Of a stretch of DNA of 64,000 nt, positions 18,182 to 27,631 are shown piece after piece. Made by a program: the position numbers and the translations under genes. A model generated the notes under the pieces. That model was not told the DNA's origin. It was given only the letters and a program-made list of their open reading frames with translations, and searched no databases. The stretch comes from an uncultured Verrucomicrobiales bacterium (GTDB lineage: Bacteria; Verrucomicrobiota; Verrucomicrobiia; Verrucomicrobiales; Akkermansiaceae): positions 37,483 through 101,482 of the forward strand of contig CALFVF010000010.1 in the NCBI GenBank assembly GCA_937928735.1, written 5' to 3'. Each line of letters begins with the position of its first letter. Position 1 is the first letter of the stretch.

Positions 18182-19225
18182 ATGCTTCGCCAATCATTAC
18201 TCCTTATCACCCTATTCACCTCTCCAATCCACGCCGAAGTCCTCTCAGAAAAAGACCGTGCAGTACTTCTTAGAACACTGGAGACTGTCTTAGAGAGTAG
18301 TGCCGGAGAGCTGACTAAAAAACAAGATTCAGCCTCAAGTGCCTTTCAAAAAGGTATTCAGAGTGATGCTGCTGCACTGAGTCTCTACTTACAGTGTGTT
18401 GAACTCACTCAATTCAAACAGCGTGGCTTACGGGATATTGACTTCAGAGAATGGAAGCGCAGAAATGATGATAGACTGAACGATGCTGCCTTTAAGCGTG
18501 CTCTTCGCCACCAGCTCAATTGGCTCGTTCTCAGTATCGAGGCTAGCACGGCTGACACAGGCGATAAGGATGATCGCGAGCGAATACAAATAGAAGCTAT
18601 CAAGCGACTCTCTGAGCTCTATCAAGACGCCGAAAACCTTGTTTCTAAAAATGATCGCGTCAACAGAGCCGTGCAGGGTGAATTAGCGCGTGATGTTTTA
18701 CAGAGTGCCTTCGCCCAAGCTTATGGATTTCATACTCTCTCCATCTCAGGTTGGAGTGCTGGTGACACAAACATTAATATTAGCTTAAGTGATCCAGCCA
18801 ATAAGAAAAGCTCTACAAAAAATGATCCCAATAAAGCCGCTTGGCCGAGTCATCCAAAAGATCTGGCTGGTATCTATCAGAAAATTGTGTTCCCCCTCTA
18901 CCGTGAAGAGAAGGACACTGCGTCTCTACGAAAAGCTTGGGACCAAATGGTTCTGTTTCATGAAATCAGTCTACAAAACTGGGAACGTGAAGCCAAGTAT
19001 AGTGAGCGAACGACAAAAAGCTTACCGACACCTGCCCTAGTGACCTTTCAGCGTGATGTAAAACCACAGATACTATGGAAGAAAGAAGTCGATCTTTTTT
19101 CTAGTGGAGACCAGAAACAAGCTTCGACAAATATGGTTGAATTTATTCAAACCAATATGCAGAACAGTCTTTCTTCTAACTGGACCTCTGAACTCATCGG
19201 ATTACTCCAGACTGAGGAAAACTAA
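18182..19225 (+). CDS. Exported protein of unknown function
   Basis: A 347-residue protein starting at the ATG at 18182. The start gives a clear signal peptide (MLRQSLLLITLFTSPIHA, cleavage before EV). The mature part is hydrophilic and mostly helical-looking, with many Lys, Asp and Ser, and no cysteine pairs or catalytic motif that I recognise. The gene lies 101 bases after the ABC-F gene and converges on fdhD. I do not recognise a family. A TTG at 18161 would only add seven residues before the signal peptide. Confidence 0.7.
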   Translation: MLRQSLLLITLFTSPIHAEVLSEKDRAVLLRTLETVLESSAGELTKKQDSASSAFQKGIQSDAAALSLYLQCVELTQFKQRGLRDIDFREWKRRNDDRLNDAAFKRALRHQLNWLVLSIEASTADTGDKDDRERIQIEAIKRLSELYQDAENLVSKNDRVNRAVQGELARDVLQSAFAQAYGFHTLSISGWSAGDTNINISLSDPANKKSSTKNDPNKAAWPSHPKDLAGIYQKIVFPLYREEKDTASLRKAWDQMVLFHEISLQNWEREAKYSERTTKSLPTPALVTFQRDVKPQILWKKEVDLFSSGDQKQASTNMVEFIQTNMQNSLSSNWTSELIGLLQTEEN

Positions 19226-19257
19226 CAGATATTAAGTTCGAGACCTATTATTCTATG

Positions 19258-19278
19258 ACTTATATAACTTCTATAAGT
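19258..19278 (+). terminator. Possible weak hairpin terminator between convergent genes
   Basis: ACTTATA (19258-19264) pairs exactly with TATAAGT (19272-19278), followed by TTTTCTTCT. The stem is AT-only, so it would be weak. It lies 32 bases after the stop of the exported protein and overlaps the end of fdhD. Confidence 0.35.
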
Positions 19279-20065
19279 TTTCTTCTGGGATTTCTCCTGC
19301 ATAGAGATTAAAGTTCTCACCACGAACAAATCCTAACAGAGTCTGCCCAGCTTCACGGGCAAACTCGACTGCCAGTGAAGTCGGCGCGGAAATGGCACTC
19401 ACGGTACTAATTCCCGCAGATAGAGCCTTTTGCATCACCTCAAAGGAGACACGACCTGAGACTTGAAGAAAATAGTCACCCATACCAATCTGATTTCTCC
19501 AGGCCCAGCCAATGACTTTATCAATCGCATTGTGCCTGCCGACATCTTCACGCACACAGAGTAGAGTGCCATCACGGCTGATCAGAGCGGCTGCGTGTAA
19601 GCCACCTGTGGAGTCAAACACTTCTTGTGAGCTACGCAGAAGTGTGGGCCCTTGTAATACAATGCTTCGCTCAAAGGGCTTCTTTGATGTGATCTCTGGT
19701 AGCTTCTGGCAGATCGCCTCAATAGAGGCCTTACCACAAATGCCACAGGAAGAGGCGCTGTAGAGATTCCTCTGAAACCGCTGGTGATCGATATCAACAC
19801 CGTCCTCTAGGAAGACAAGGGCATGGTTTTTCTTTTGATTCAGATCGATTCGTCTTAGATCTGCTCTCTCTCTAATGACTCCCTCTGTGTAGAGAAACCC
19901 GTCCACAAGGTCTTCATCGTGACCTCCTGTGCGCATCACAACAGCGAGTGGCACTCCATCGAGTGTGATTTGTAGGGGTTCTTCTTGCGCTAGTGTATCT
20001 CTAGCAGAAGCACATTCTTCTCCTTGGTACTTTCTAATGACGATTGTTTGAAAACAATCACTCAT
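19271..20065 (-). CDS. fdhD: FdhD, sulfurtransferase for formate dehydrogenase maturation
   Basis: FdhD hands sulfur to the molybdenum cofactor of formate dehydrogenases. The chain shows EEPLQITLDGVPLAVVMRT near residue 28, GFLYTEGVI (57-64), the double-cysteine loop SSCGICGK with C107 and C110, and REDVGRHNAIDKVIG. I chose the ATG at 20065 (264 aa), which overlaps the stop of the MOSC gene by 8 bases (ATGAGTGA). An in-frame upstream ATG at 20098 would lie deep inside that gene. No formate dehydrogenase is certain in the window, though a molybdopterin oxidoreductase lies 11 kb away. Confidence 0.93.
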   Translation of the reverse strand: MSDCFQTIVIRKYQGEECASARDTLAQEEPLQITLDGVPLAVVMRTGGHDEDLVDGFLYTEGVIRERADLRRIDLNQKKNHALVFLEDGVDIDHQRFQRNLYSASSCGICGKASIEAICQKLPEITSKKPFERSIVLQGPTLLRSSQEVFDSTGGLHAAALISRDGTLLCVREDVGRHNAIDKVIGWAWRNQIGMGDYFLQVSGRVSFEVMQKALSAGISTVSAISAPTSLAVEFAREAGQTLLGFVRGENFNLYAGEIPEENL

Positions 20066-20561
20066 CCAAGTCAACCTCCCCGAGTACTTCGAGCTCAAAG
20101 TCTCCTACACTGATTTCTCCATCATTGAGGATTCTCGCTCTTAAGCCACCACGCCCTTTTAGAAAGTCTTCTGCACCTTCTCCACAAGCTTCATCCATCC
20201 AGAAGCATGGGCTACACTCACAGGAACCTGTAAACTCGACCTCTCCGATACGGAAGCGTTTACCAATCAGAGTGTTTAGATCCACTCCTTTCACTAACAC
20301 ATTGCGGCGAAATTGGGCTGGATCTAGCTCTGCCTTGGTGATTTCACTTTCGACTTCCTTGTACACAGCCCAGTCAAAGAAGGTGATCTGGCCTTTGTAG
20401 TCTGGCTTGTAGTCAAAAAATCGATCCCCAACTATGCCCTTGCCTGCGACAAGTTCAACACTCTCGTGAGCTTCGTGCGTGTGATTGAGAGATCCTTTGC
20501 CATAGCGGCCGTAGTAATTGTGCCCTTCTGAGCGGTAAATTTGTTGAATCTGGATGTTCAT
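20058..20561 (-). CDS. MOSC-domain protein
   Basis: A 167-residue single-domain protein of the MOSC type. The family binds molybdenum cofactor or related sulfur groups through a conserved cysteine. Landmarks are KGIVGDRFFDY, FRRNVLVKGVDLNTLIGKRF, the SCECSPCFWMDEACG loop with its cysteines, and GRGGLRARILNDGEISVGD. It overlaps moaA by 4 bases (ATGA) and fdhD by 8 bases, so the three are one translationally coupled unit. The AGGAGG of the moaA C-terminal codons abuts the ATG with no spacer, which is unusual. A role in cofactor sulfuration or delivery is inferred from this context. Confidence 0.88.
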   Translation of the reverse strand: MNIQIQQIYRSEGHNYYGRYGKGSLNHTHEAHESVELVAGKGIVGDRFFDYKPDYKGQITFFDWAVYKEVESEITKAELDPAQFRRNVLVKGVDLNTLIGKRFRIGEVEFTGSCECSPCFWMDEACGEGAEDFLKGRGGLRARILNDGEISVGDFELEVLGEVDLDE

Positions 20562-21589
20562 CCTCCTAAATATGACATTTCTTTTTTTGTATAAACAAGT
20601 CCTTCTGAGCGCTGCTCCGAATACCGATCTGCTCGACTCGACCAGATGGCTGCGATGAGACTCTGTAGTGTGGTTTGATTAGCCCCTCCCCTCAGGGCTG
20701 TTTTGATATCATGCCCAGCTCCCGTAAATAAGCAGGTGTGTAGTTCACCGTTGGCAGACAAGCGTATTCGATTACAGCTAGAACAAAACGGCTGACTCAC
20801 AGAAGAAATCACACCTACCTCAAAGCCCGAGCTATCACCTTTGATGCCATAGCGCCTTGAGGTCTCTCCTGGTTGTGATTCCTCGAGTGGAATGAGATTT
20901 CTACTCTCACGGAGTCGTTTTATAATCTCTCTAGAGGCAAGTACTTCATCGAGTTTCCACTGATTGACATTACCAGTGTCCATATACTCGATGAATCGCA
21001 CGGGCACTCCTATAGACTGGGCATAGTCCACGAGGGGTTCGATTTCTTGGTCATTGGTACCGTACTTCACCACTGTGTTGATTTTCACACCTAGACCACA
21101 TTCTAGGGCTTTCTCAATACCGCCTTGAACCTTAGAGACTTCTGCCCCCACTCCATTCATTGATTTGAAAATCGCAGGGTCAATCGCGTCGAGTGAGACT
21201 GTCACTCGCTGCAGTCCAGCTTTCTGCATCACTTCTGCCTTATCCGCAAGTAGTGCGGCATTTGTGGTCATTGCGATATCTTCTATATCTTCCATCTCTG
21301 CTATGGAGGCAATAAGTTGGTCTAGATCTCGGCGCAGTAGAGGCTCTCCTCCTGTCAAACGGATTTTACGCACTCCTAGGCCGACCATTACTTGGACAAT
21401 CTGGGTAATTTCACCGTAGCGCAAAATCTCCTCTCTGGGTAGAAACTGGTAATCACGACCAAAGACCTCCACGGGCATGCAGTAGCGACAGCGGAAATTA
21501 CAGCGATCTGTCACAGAGATCCTCAGATCTCGTAAAGGGCGCTGCCGACTATCATAGGTCGCGTTTGGTGTCTTCGTGGTTCCACTCAT
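20558..21589 (-). CDS. moaA: GTP 3',8-cyclase MoaA (molybdenum cofactor biosynthesis)
   Basis: A radical SAM enzyme that starts molybdopterin synthesis from GTP. The SAM cluster cysteines are C30, C34 and C37 (CNFRCRYC). The second cluster uses C269, C272 and C286 (FCSSCNRIRLSANGELHTC). The conserved LTGGEPLLRRDL follows the first strand, and the chain ends in the double glycine (YLGG) needed for activity in this family. The 343-residue length is normal. It is the first gene of a moaA-MOSC-fdhD unit. No moaC, moaE or mog genes are in the window. Confidence 0.95.
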   Translation of the reverse strand: MSGTTKTPNATYDSRQRPLRDLRISVTDRCNFRCRYCMPVEVFGRDYQFLPREEILRYGEITQIVQVMVGLGVRKIRLTGGEPLLRRDLDQLIASIAEMEDIEDIAMTTNAALLADKAEVMQKAGLQRVTVSLDAIDPAIFKSMNGVGAEVSKVQGGIEKALECGLGVKINTVVKYGTNDQEIEPLVDYAQSIGVPVRFIEYMDTGNVNQWKLDEVLASREIIKRLRESRNLIPLEESQPGETSRRYGIKGDSSGFEVGVISSVSQPFCSSCNRIRLSANGELHTCLFTGAGHDIKTALRGGANQTTLQSLIAAIWSSRADRYSEQRSEGLVYTKKEMSYLGG

Positions 21590-21654
21590 GGAAGAGTTCG
21601 TCTCATTTCTACTTTTCTACAAGTACTCATAGCGCATATCAGACATCGATCAAG

Positions 21655-23655
21655 CTAACCATCTAACAAGCTTCGCATGTCAGAGAAAAACCCCTCTGTT
21701 TCCTCCTCAGAGGCTTCTGCCCCCATAATGTCATCATAGTCTTCTTCCACGATAAACTTGTAGTCGATTTCCTTCAGAAACATAGAGTTCTGACAAAACA
21801 CCATTTCACCATATTTTTTACGGTATTGGCAGAAACTCATCACCAGCTGTTCCTGAGCTCGCGTGATACCTACGTAGAGAATGCGCCGCTCTTCATCCAC
21901 TGTCCCTTCCTCAATACTACGCTTATGCGGCAGGATACCGTCCTCCATTCCCACGAGATAGACGATGGGAAACTCCAGCCCTTTTGAGGCATGCATGGTG
22001 ATCAGGCACACGCCTTTCTGCTTCTCGATATCATCGTCATCCTTATCGGAAGCGAGGGCTGACTGATCTAAGAATTTCTTCAGCGTTTTCTTCTTTGAGG
22101 AAGCATCACGCAGGGCATCGATCACATCATGCACACTCGAGGCTCTCTGCTCGCGCTCCGCATCGGTCTTGCAGCCACGATTCATCCAAGTGATATAGCC
22201 CGTTTCCTCAATAAATTCCTTAAATACCTCCCCCATGCACTCGCCACTAGAGAGTAAGCGATCACGATAGCCCATCATGAGTTCCACAAATCGATTGAGT
22301 GAATTTCGCACCTTCGTGCTCAGTTGCTGGTGCACACTCTCCATGCCCATAGCCTCCCAGACCGAGCATTCTGCTTCGCGACTTGCATCGGTAATCAACA
22401 CGCTCGATCCCTGGCCAATACCACGCGGGGGTGAATTCAAGACTCGTAGCAGCGGCACATCGGCCTCTAAATTACTAAACACTTCGAGATAGGAGATTAG
22501 GTCTTTAACCTCACGTCTATCATAGAAACTCTGAGCACCCACCATGCGATAAGGGATCTTTAGGGTACGTAGCCCCTCCTCGAGCATACGGCTCTGCATG
22601 TTTGTGCGGAATAAAATCGCAAAGTCCTCCCAGGGTCTGCCCTCACTCCGCTGGCGATCATGGATCTCTTCTGCCACAAAGAGACCTTCTTCCTCATCCC
22701 CTGGCATAGATACTAAGCGCACAGGAAGGCCTCCCATCTTTGTGGGTCGGAGCTCTTTCTCGCGGCGGCCGATATTCTGCTTGATCAATGAATTTGCGGT
22801 GTGAAGCACAGCTTCAGAGCTCCGGTAATTCATCTCTAAGCGAATGACTTTGGGGTTTGGGAAAAACCTCTCAAACTGTAAAATATTGGCAGGGTCAGCC
22901 CCTCGAAAGCCATAAATACTCTGGTCATCATCACCAACTACACAAACGTGATAGGGAGCCCCCACAAGCTGCTGGAGCAACTGCATCTGTAGACCATTGG
23001 TATCCTGAAACTCATCCACCGTAACGTACTGATATTTCGCGCGCATACGCTCTCTAACATCTTCGTGCTCTCTAAGGAGCTTCTCCGCCAGAATCAACAA
23101 GTCATCAAAATCCACCGCATTCTGAGCTCTTAATTCATTGTTATAAGCTCTAGCTACGATGTTGACGAGATCATCGTCATTTGAGTCCACGGCTCGCCCT
23201 GCGTTTTTAGCATTGGAAATGAGACTGAGCACTAACTTAGGCTCCAGCTTCTCATCTGCCCCCCCATTTCTCACGATCAGCTGCTTAATGAGTCCGAGCT
23301 GATCAGAGCCCGTGTAGATTGAAAAATTCTTTTTGTACCCTAGTTTTTCGATGCCTTCTCTGAGGATTCTCACACAGAGAGAGTGAAAGGTACACACCGT
23401 CATCTCCTCACTGGCAGACTGGCCGCACATGCCTGCGACACGCTCCCCCATTTCAGCGGCGGCCTTATTGGTGAATGTCACAGCTAGAATGCCCGCAGCA
23501 GGGATGCCACGCTCAAGCATATGAGCGATACGGCATGTCACCGTGCGAGTCTTCCCAGTACCCGCACCCGCAAGAATAAGAACCGGCCCATCCAGACTGC
23601 TAACAGCCTCTCTCTGGCCACCATTGAGACTCGAAAATGAAAATGCTTCTGCCAT
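21655..23655 (-). CDS. UvrD/PcrA-type superfamily 1 DNA helicase
   Basis: A 3'-5' DNA helicase of repair and replication. Motif I is GAGTGKT (30-36), motif II VDEFQDTN near residue 213, and motif III GDDDQSIYGFRGADP. Later motifs are ITMHASKGLEFPIVYL and RRILYVGITRAQEQL. The 666 residues cover all four subdomains, with a shorter C-terminal tail than E. coli UvrD. The closest named type (UvrD, PcrA or Rep) cannot be told by eye. The gene ends 65 bases before moaA. Confidence 0.9.
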   Translation of the reverse strand: MAEAFSFSSLNGGQREAVSSLDGPVLILAGAGTGKTRTVTCRIAHMLERGIPAAGILAVTFTNKAAAEMGERVAGMCGQSASEEMTVCTFHSLCVRILREGIEKLGYKKNFSIYTGSDQLGLIKQLIVRNGGADEKLEPKLVLSLISNAKNAGRAVDSNDDDLVNIVARAYNNELRAQNAVDFDDLLILAEKLLREHEDVRERMRAKYQYVTVDEFQDTNGLQMQLLQQLVGAPYHVCVVGDDDQSIYGFRGADPANILQFERFFPNPKVIRLEMNYRSSEAVLHTANSLIKQNIGRREKELRPTKMGGLPVRLVSMPGDEEEGLFVAEEIHDRQRSEGRPWEDFAILFRTNMQSRMLEEGLRTLKIPYRMVGAQSFYDRREVKDLISYLEVFSNLEADVPLLRVLNSPPRGIGQGSSVLITDASREAECSVWEAMGMESVHQQLSTKVRNSLNRFVELMMGYRDRLLSSGECMGEVFKEFIEETGYITWMNRGCKTDAEREQRASSVHDVIDALRDASSKKKTLKKFLDQSALASDKDDDDIEKQKGVCLITMHASKGLEFPIVYLVGMEDGILPHKRSIEEGTVDEERRILYVGITRAQEQLVMSFCQYRKKYGEMVFCQNSMFLKEIDYKFIVEEDYDDIMGAEASEEETEGFFSDMRSLLDG

Positions 23656-23736
23656 AGTCAGCGCCTAGATACTCTACTACAGAAAAGAGTCAAATCTCTA
23701 GGGCACCACCAGTACCCTATTGCTATACATCAGGGG

Positions 23737-24468
23737 CTAGCTGCGGTAGCGCGAGCGATAGTGCTTGGGGGACTCGTTCATAATGCGCAAAAACTCACGG
23801 GAGAAATGACTCTGATCCGCAAAGCCACAGTCCCCGGAAATCACAGCCAAAGGGTCTGTCGTCTGTACGAGCTTATGACAGGCCTCCTGCACTCGGAGGT
23901 GGCGCATGTATTGCTTAGGCGTCATTTTAAAGGCCTTCTTAAACTTACGCTCAAAAGAACTAACTGAGAGAAACACAGTCTCAGCAAGAGTCTTCACTGA
24001 GATATTTTCGTAGAACTTTGTCTGCATTAGCTCAATGGCTCGCCCCAGCTCCTCATTGGTCTGTATCCCTGTCACACCTGTTTCAAAAGGACGCGTCACT
24101 CCCATGATGCCACAGACATTACCCTCTGGATCACGCAGAGGAGTCTTAGTGGTCGTTGACCAGTCCACTAAACCATTTCCACGGGTGACTAGCTCGACTT
24201 TATTCTTAATCGCTTTGTTATTGGCCAAGATCCACTCGTCATCCTCCTTGTACGCATCTGCCATGTGCGCTGGAAGATAATCGTAATCTGTCATTCCTAA
24301 GATCGAGCGCTGATCACTCACATCAATCTTCTCTGCCAGACGAGTATTCACCGCAACTAAGCGAAGACTTGCGTCCTTAACAAAGTACAAAAAACCTGGG
24401 AGTTCTTCAAATAGATCTACAGCAGAGTGAAACAACTTATTTTTTTGAAAAAAATCGTCATTTGTCAT
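23737..24468 (-). CDS. PAS-domain AraC-family transcription regulator
   Basis: The N-terminal 130 residues form a PAS domain (PGFLYFVKDASLRLVAVNTR near 24, and GNVCGIMGVTRPFE near 123). It is followed by an AraC-type double helix-turn-helix from about 140 to the end, with SVSSFERKFKKAFKMTPKQYMRHLR and GFADQSHFSREFLRIMNESPKHYR. The second motif fits the AraC signature well. The ligand of the PAS domain and the target genes are unknown. A long AT-rich non-coding region lies upstream, where the gene may regulate itself. Confidence 0.9.
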   Translation of the reverse strand: MTNDDFFQKNKLFHSAVDLFEELPGFLYFVKDASLRLVAVNTRLAEKIDVSDQRSILGMTDYDYLPAHMADAYKEDDEWILANNKAIKNKVELVTRGNGLVDWSTTTKTPLRDPEGNVCGIMGVTRPFETGVTGIQTNEELGRAIELMQTKFYENISVKTLAETVFLSVSSFERKFKKAFKMTPKQYMRHLRVQEACHKLVQTTDPLAVISGDCGFADQSHFSREFLRIMNESPKHYRSRYRS

Positions 24469-24985
24469 ATCACTTAATGCTCTCTCATTCTATAAAAACA
24501 TCAATATAAAAATGAATTTCACCGATCAATAGTTTTTTATTTAAACAGAAAAAAGCTCCTATAAATTGATACTATTCGTCACCCAAAAAACCATAAACTG
24601 CAATAACAGTCTCATCATTCACTTAAAGTAAAAAAGAAAGACCCTCTTCTATTCGATGCAATCAGTTTGCTTCTATGATAAGTCTATACAAGCCAAGTGA
24701 GCCTAAGATCAAACTAATAGAATAAATTCAGAATCTAATAAAATCTATTTACCCCCCACTTAGACAACTCTCTTCATGTTTTACATTTAAGACTCTTTCC
24801 TTCTTCCCTTTTCTAAAAGAGCCCAAAAAAAATAATTGCTCAAAATCACACCAAATAAGCCTCCCTCTGTAACAACCGCTACAAGAACTCACAGTTCACA
24901 GCCTTAAGCATGGTATTTTCATCACGACACGAAGGTATTCTTAAAACAAATCCGTGTATTTCACCCTCGCGCCCTCCAGGGACTT
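24469..24985. other. 517-base non-coding stretch
   Basis: This AT-rich gap lies upstream of the PAS-AraC gene and downstream of the lipoprotein gene. I see no open frame of note, no RNA-like fold and no clear terminator. It probably holds the promoter of the regulator. Confidence 0.5.
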
Positions 24986-25600
24986 TTAGCGACCTAGTAG
25001 GCTATTAGTCTGCTGGACATTGAGGCCTCCTGTATTGCGGTAGTCCGTGACGTGGAGATCTTGTTGTACACTATCACTACGACTCTCAGCATAGGCAGAG
25101 GGATTATTGGATAATCTCTGCGTATTATTAAGGTGTGAAGTCCCTGTCTGGTATTGTCCTTGTGAACGGTAAGACTGCCCATCACTATGGGCTCGCTGCC
25201 CCTGAGCGCGCGCCTGCTGCTGGACAAAGTGAGGGGATGTCTTATAGCGGCTAGCATCTGTATTGCCCTGGTAAGATTGCTTTTTATAATCCTTTGAGCC
25301 ACTCCAGCGTTTCGCATTATAGCCTTGTGTATTGTACGCATCACCACGGAAGTCGCGCCCACCAGCGTGAGCGCTGCGGTTCTCATAATTACTGCGCTCA
25401 CTAGACTGCACTCTGCCCGTCTTCTTATCGTAGCTATAGTTTCCACTAAATCGAGAATCTAGTGAGCCACTCGATGCGCGTGAACTAGTCGAAACCGAAG
25501 TCTGGGAGCTTCCCCCTGATTCATTGCCACATGATGAAAACAAGAGTAATGCCAACAAAGACAGACTCCCAAAAACACATCTTCTCAGTGATCTCTTCAT
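24986..25600 (-). CDS. Low-complexity lipoprotein of unknown function
   Basis: A 204-residue precursor with a lipoprotein signal peptide ending in LLLFSSC, so the mature protein should be lipid-anchored at Cys24. The rest is low complexity, very rich in Ser, Gln, Asn, Tyr, Gly and Arg, with few hydrophobic residues and loosely repeated Y-x-x-Q or S-Y-x-x-Q patterns. No enzymatic motif is visible. Unlike most genes here it has a Shine-Dalgarno-like AGGAG just ahead of the ATG, at a short distance. It may be a surface or structural protein; that is inference. Confidence 0.72.
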   Translation of the reverse strand: MKRSLRRCVFGSLSLLALLLFSSCGNESGGSSQTSVSTSSRASSGSLDSRFSGNYSYDKKTGRVQSSERSNYENRSAHAGGRDFRGDAYNTQGYNAKRWSGSKDYKKQSYQGNTDASRYKTSPHFVQQQARAQGQRAHSDGQSYRSQGQYQTGTSHLNNTQRLSNNPSAYAESRSDSVQQDLHVTDYRNTGGLNVQQTNSLLGR

Positions 25601-25718
25601 TACTCCTAAAAGGTAACACTCCTCTTATTTAGCTCAAGTCTAATCCAGAAGCCTTGTGGCGTGGAAATCACACAAATAACTTGCTTCATAGCGCTCAGGG
25701 GTGCCTACTTTCTGTGTT

Positions 25719-26969
25719 ATGCAGAATGCCGTCGCCATCTATATTCTCATCGCTATTTTTCTTCTCTGGAAACTCGATTTTATAGCCAGCTTACTCAATA
25801 TCAAAGCTCTGAACCCTAAACTGCCCAAGGAATTCTCCGATGTCTTTGATCAGCAGAAATACGAGGAATCTCAGGCCTACACACGGGCGAGAGAAAAGTT
25901 CGGCCTTATTCAAGGTGTTTTCTCTACATTTCTACTCATTGCCTTTTGGCAAGTGGGTGGGTTTGGCTGGTTTGACACATGGGTGCGAGAATTCGGCTGG
26001 AATGAGACTCTCACAGGCATTGCCTTTATCATCGGCCTCACCGCGGCACAGAGTATGTTCTCTCTTCCATTTGAAATCTACAGCACCTTTGTGATCGAAG
26101 AAAAATTTGGATTTAATAAAACCACAGTCGCTACTTTTATTGTGGATCAGCTCAAAGGGCTCTTGCTCATGGGACTCATAGGCATCCCTATTCTCGCCCT
26201 CATTCTCTGGATTTTTTCCCTCAGCAGCATCGCTTGGCTCTACGCTTGGATCGCCTTCACAAGCATTCAACTCTTACTGACTTACCTCGCCCCGACCTAT
26301 ATTATGCCGCTATTTAATAAATTTGAGCCAATGCCTGAGGGCGAACTCAAAGAGGCGATCAATGCGATGGCAAAAAAAGTCGATTTCCCTCTCACTGAAC
26401 TCTTTGTCATGGATGGCTCAAAACGCTCCACTAAGTCCAATGCCTTCTTCACAGGCTTTGGTAAGAATAAAAAAATCGCACTCTTCGATACACTGATTGA
26501 AAACCACACCACAGAAGAACTCGTCGGTGTCCTAGCACACGAGATTGGCCACTTTAAGTGCAAACACATTATCAAGCGCCTCATCTCAGGTATCGTCAAA
26601 ACATCCGCAATCTTCTTTTTACTAGGACTGGTGACAAACCCTAACAATGCCTTCGCTCAGATGCTCTTTGAGGCCTTTGGAGTCGAGCATATCTCTGTCT
26701 ACGCAGGTCTTATCTTCTTCGGTATTTTATTTAGCCCAGTGAGTCGCGTGCTTGGAGTCTTTTCAAACCTTTCCTCGCGAAAGCATGAATTTGAGGCAGA
26801 CGCCTATGCAGCAAAAGCCCAGGAAACTCCCGACCACTTAATCGCAGCATTAAAAAAGCTCTCTAAATCAAACCTCTCGAATCTAACACCTCACCCGCTG
26901 CCAGTCTTTCTCGATTACTCCCACCCTCCAGTACTTACACGCTTGGAGGCTCTACAAAAACTCCGCTAA
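25719..26969 (+). CDS. M48-family membrane metalloprotease (Ste24/CAAX protease-like)
   Basis: A polytopic membrane zinc protease. The HEIGH motif lies at residues 274-278 (VLAHEIGHFKCKH), and the third ligand is in the SRKHEFEADAYA segment about 80 residues later. Membrane helices flank the site and fill the first 190 residues, as in Ste24. I chose the ATG at 25719 (416 aa) because it starts at the first helix; a GTG at 25701 is possible. It ends 4 bases before lipB. The bacterial substrate of this family is mostly unknown. Confidence 0.88.
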   Translation: MQNAVAIYILIAIFLLWKLDFIASLLNIKALNPKLPKEFSDVFDQQKYEESQAYTRAREKFGLIQGVFSTFLLIAFWQVGGFGWFDTWVREFGWNETLTGIAFIIGLTAAQSMFSLPFEIYSTFVIEEKFGFNKTTVATFIVDQLKGLLLMGLIGIPILALILWIFSLSSIAWLYAWIAFTSIQLLLTYLAPTYIMPLFNKFEPMPEGELKEAINAMAKKVDFPLTELFVMDGSKRSTKSNAFFTGFGKNKKIALFDTLIENHTTEELVGVLAHEIGHFKCKHIIKRLISGIVKTSAIFFLLGLVTNPNNAFAQMLFEAFGVEHISVYAGLIFFGILFSPVSRVLGVFSNLSSRKHEFEADAYAAKAQETPDHLIAALKKLSKSNLSNLTPHPLPVFLDYSHPPVLTRLEALQKLR

Positions 26970-26973
26970 ACTC

Positions 26974-27606
26974 ATGTCGATCCACGCGGAATACCTTGGT
27001 GCTGAGATTGACTTCCAGAGGGCTACCCAACTCCAGGAAGAGAGACGTATCGCTGTTCTTGAGGGAAATAAGCCTGAGACTATTTTCTACCTAGAGCATG
27101 CCCCCATTTACACGATTGGTCGCACCAGAGATAGATCTTCCCTCGGTGAAGCAGACACTCTCCCACACCCCAGTGTGGAGATTAACCGTGGAGGTCAGGC
27201 CACTTACCATGGGCCTGGCCAGCTCGTTGGCTACCCTATTCTTGATCTGCGCAGACGCGGTAAGGATCTGCACTTACATATGCGCTTGATCGAGGAGACA
27301 TTAATCGCCGCTTGCCAAGACTTTGGCCTAGCAGCACAGCAGCGTGATCAGCTTACAGGAGTCTGGTCCAATCATCGCAAAATCGCCTCTATCGGGGTGG
27401 GTGTGAGAAAATGGATCAGTATGCATGGCTTTGCGATCAATATCACAGCTCAGAGTCTCACAGGCTTTCATCACATCACCCCGTGTGGGCTCGACGGGGT
27501 CGAAGTCACAAGTCTAGCCTCAGAACTAGGCAGAACCATTAGCGTGGAAGATTTCACTAGCTGCTATCATCAGCACTTCTGTAGAGCATTCTCCCTCTCT
27601 GAGTAA
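26974..27606 (+). CDS. lipB: Octanoyl-[acyl-carrier-protein] transferase LipB
   Basis: Attaches octanoate to apo-lipoyl domains, the first step of lipoate synthesis. The active-site pair is K136 (RKIASIGV) and C171 (HITPCGLDGV). Also present are NRGGQATYHGPGQLVGYPI (71-89) and SMHGFAINI. At 210 aa the length fits. It follows the M48 protease gene closely and precedes an alpha/beta hydrolase gene by 25 bases. lipA is not in the window. Confidence 0.95.
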   Translation: MSIHAEYLGAEIDFQRATQLQEERRIAVLEGNKPETIFYLEHAPIYTIGRTRDRSSLGEADTLPHPSVEINRGGQATYHGPGQLVGYPILDLRRRGKDLHLHMRLIEETLIAACQDFGLAAQQRDQLTGVWSNHRKIASIGVGVRKWISMHGFAINITAQSLTGFHHITPCGLDGVEVTSLASELGRTISVEDFTSCYHQHFCRAFSLSE

Positions 27607-27631
27607 GAAATCACTGACACTAGAGCGAATA

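Noticed and set aside
18081..18293. 70-codon frame starting at the end of the ABC-F gene
   Set aside because: It overlaps the start and signal peptide of the exported protein in another frame, with no support.
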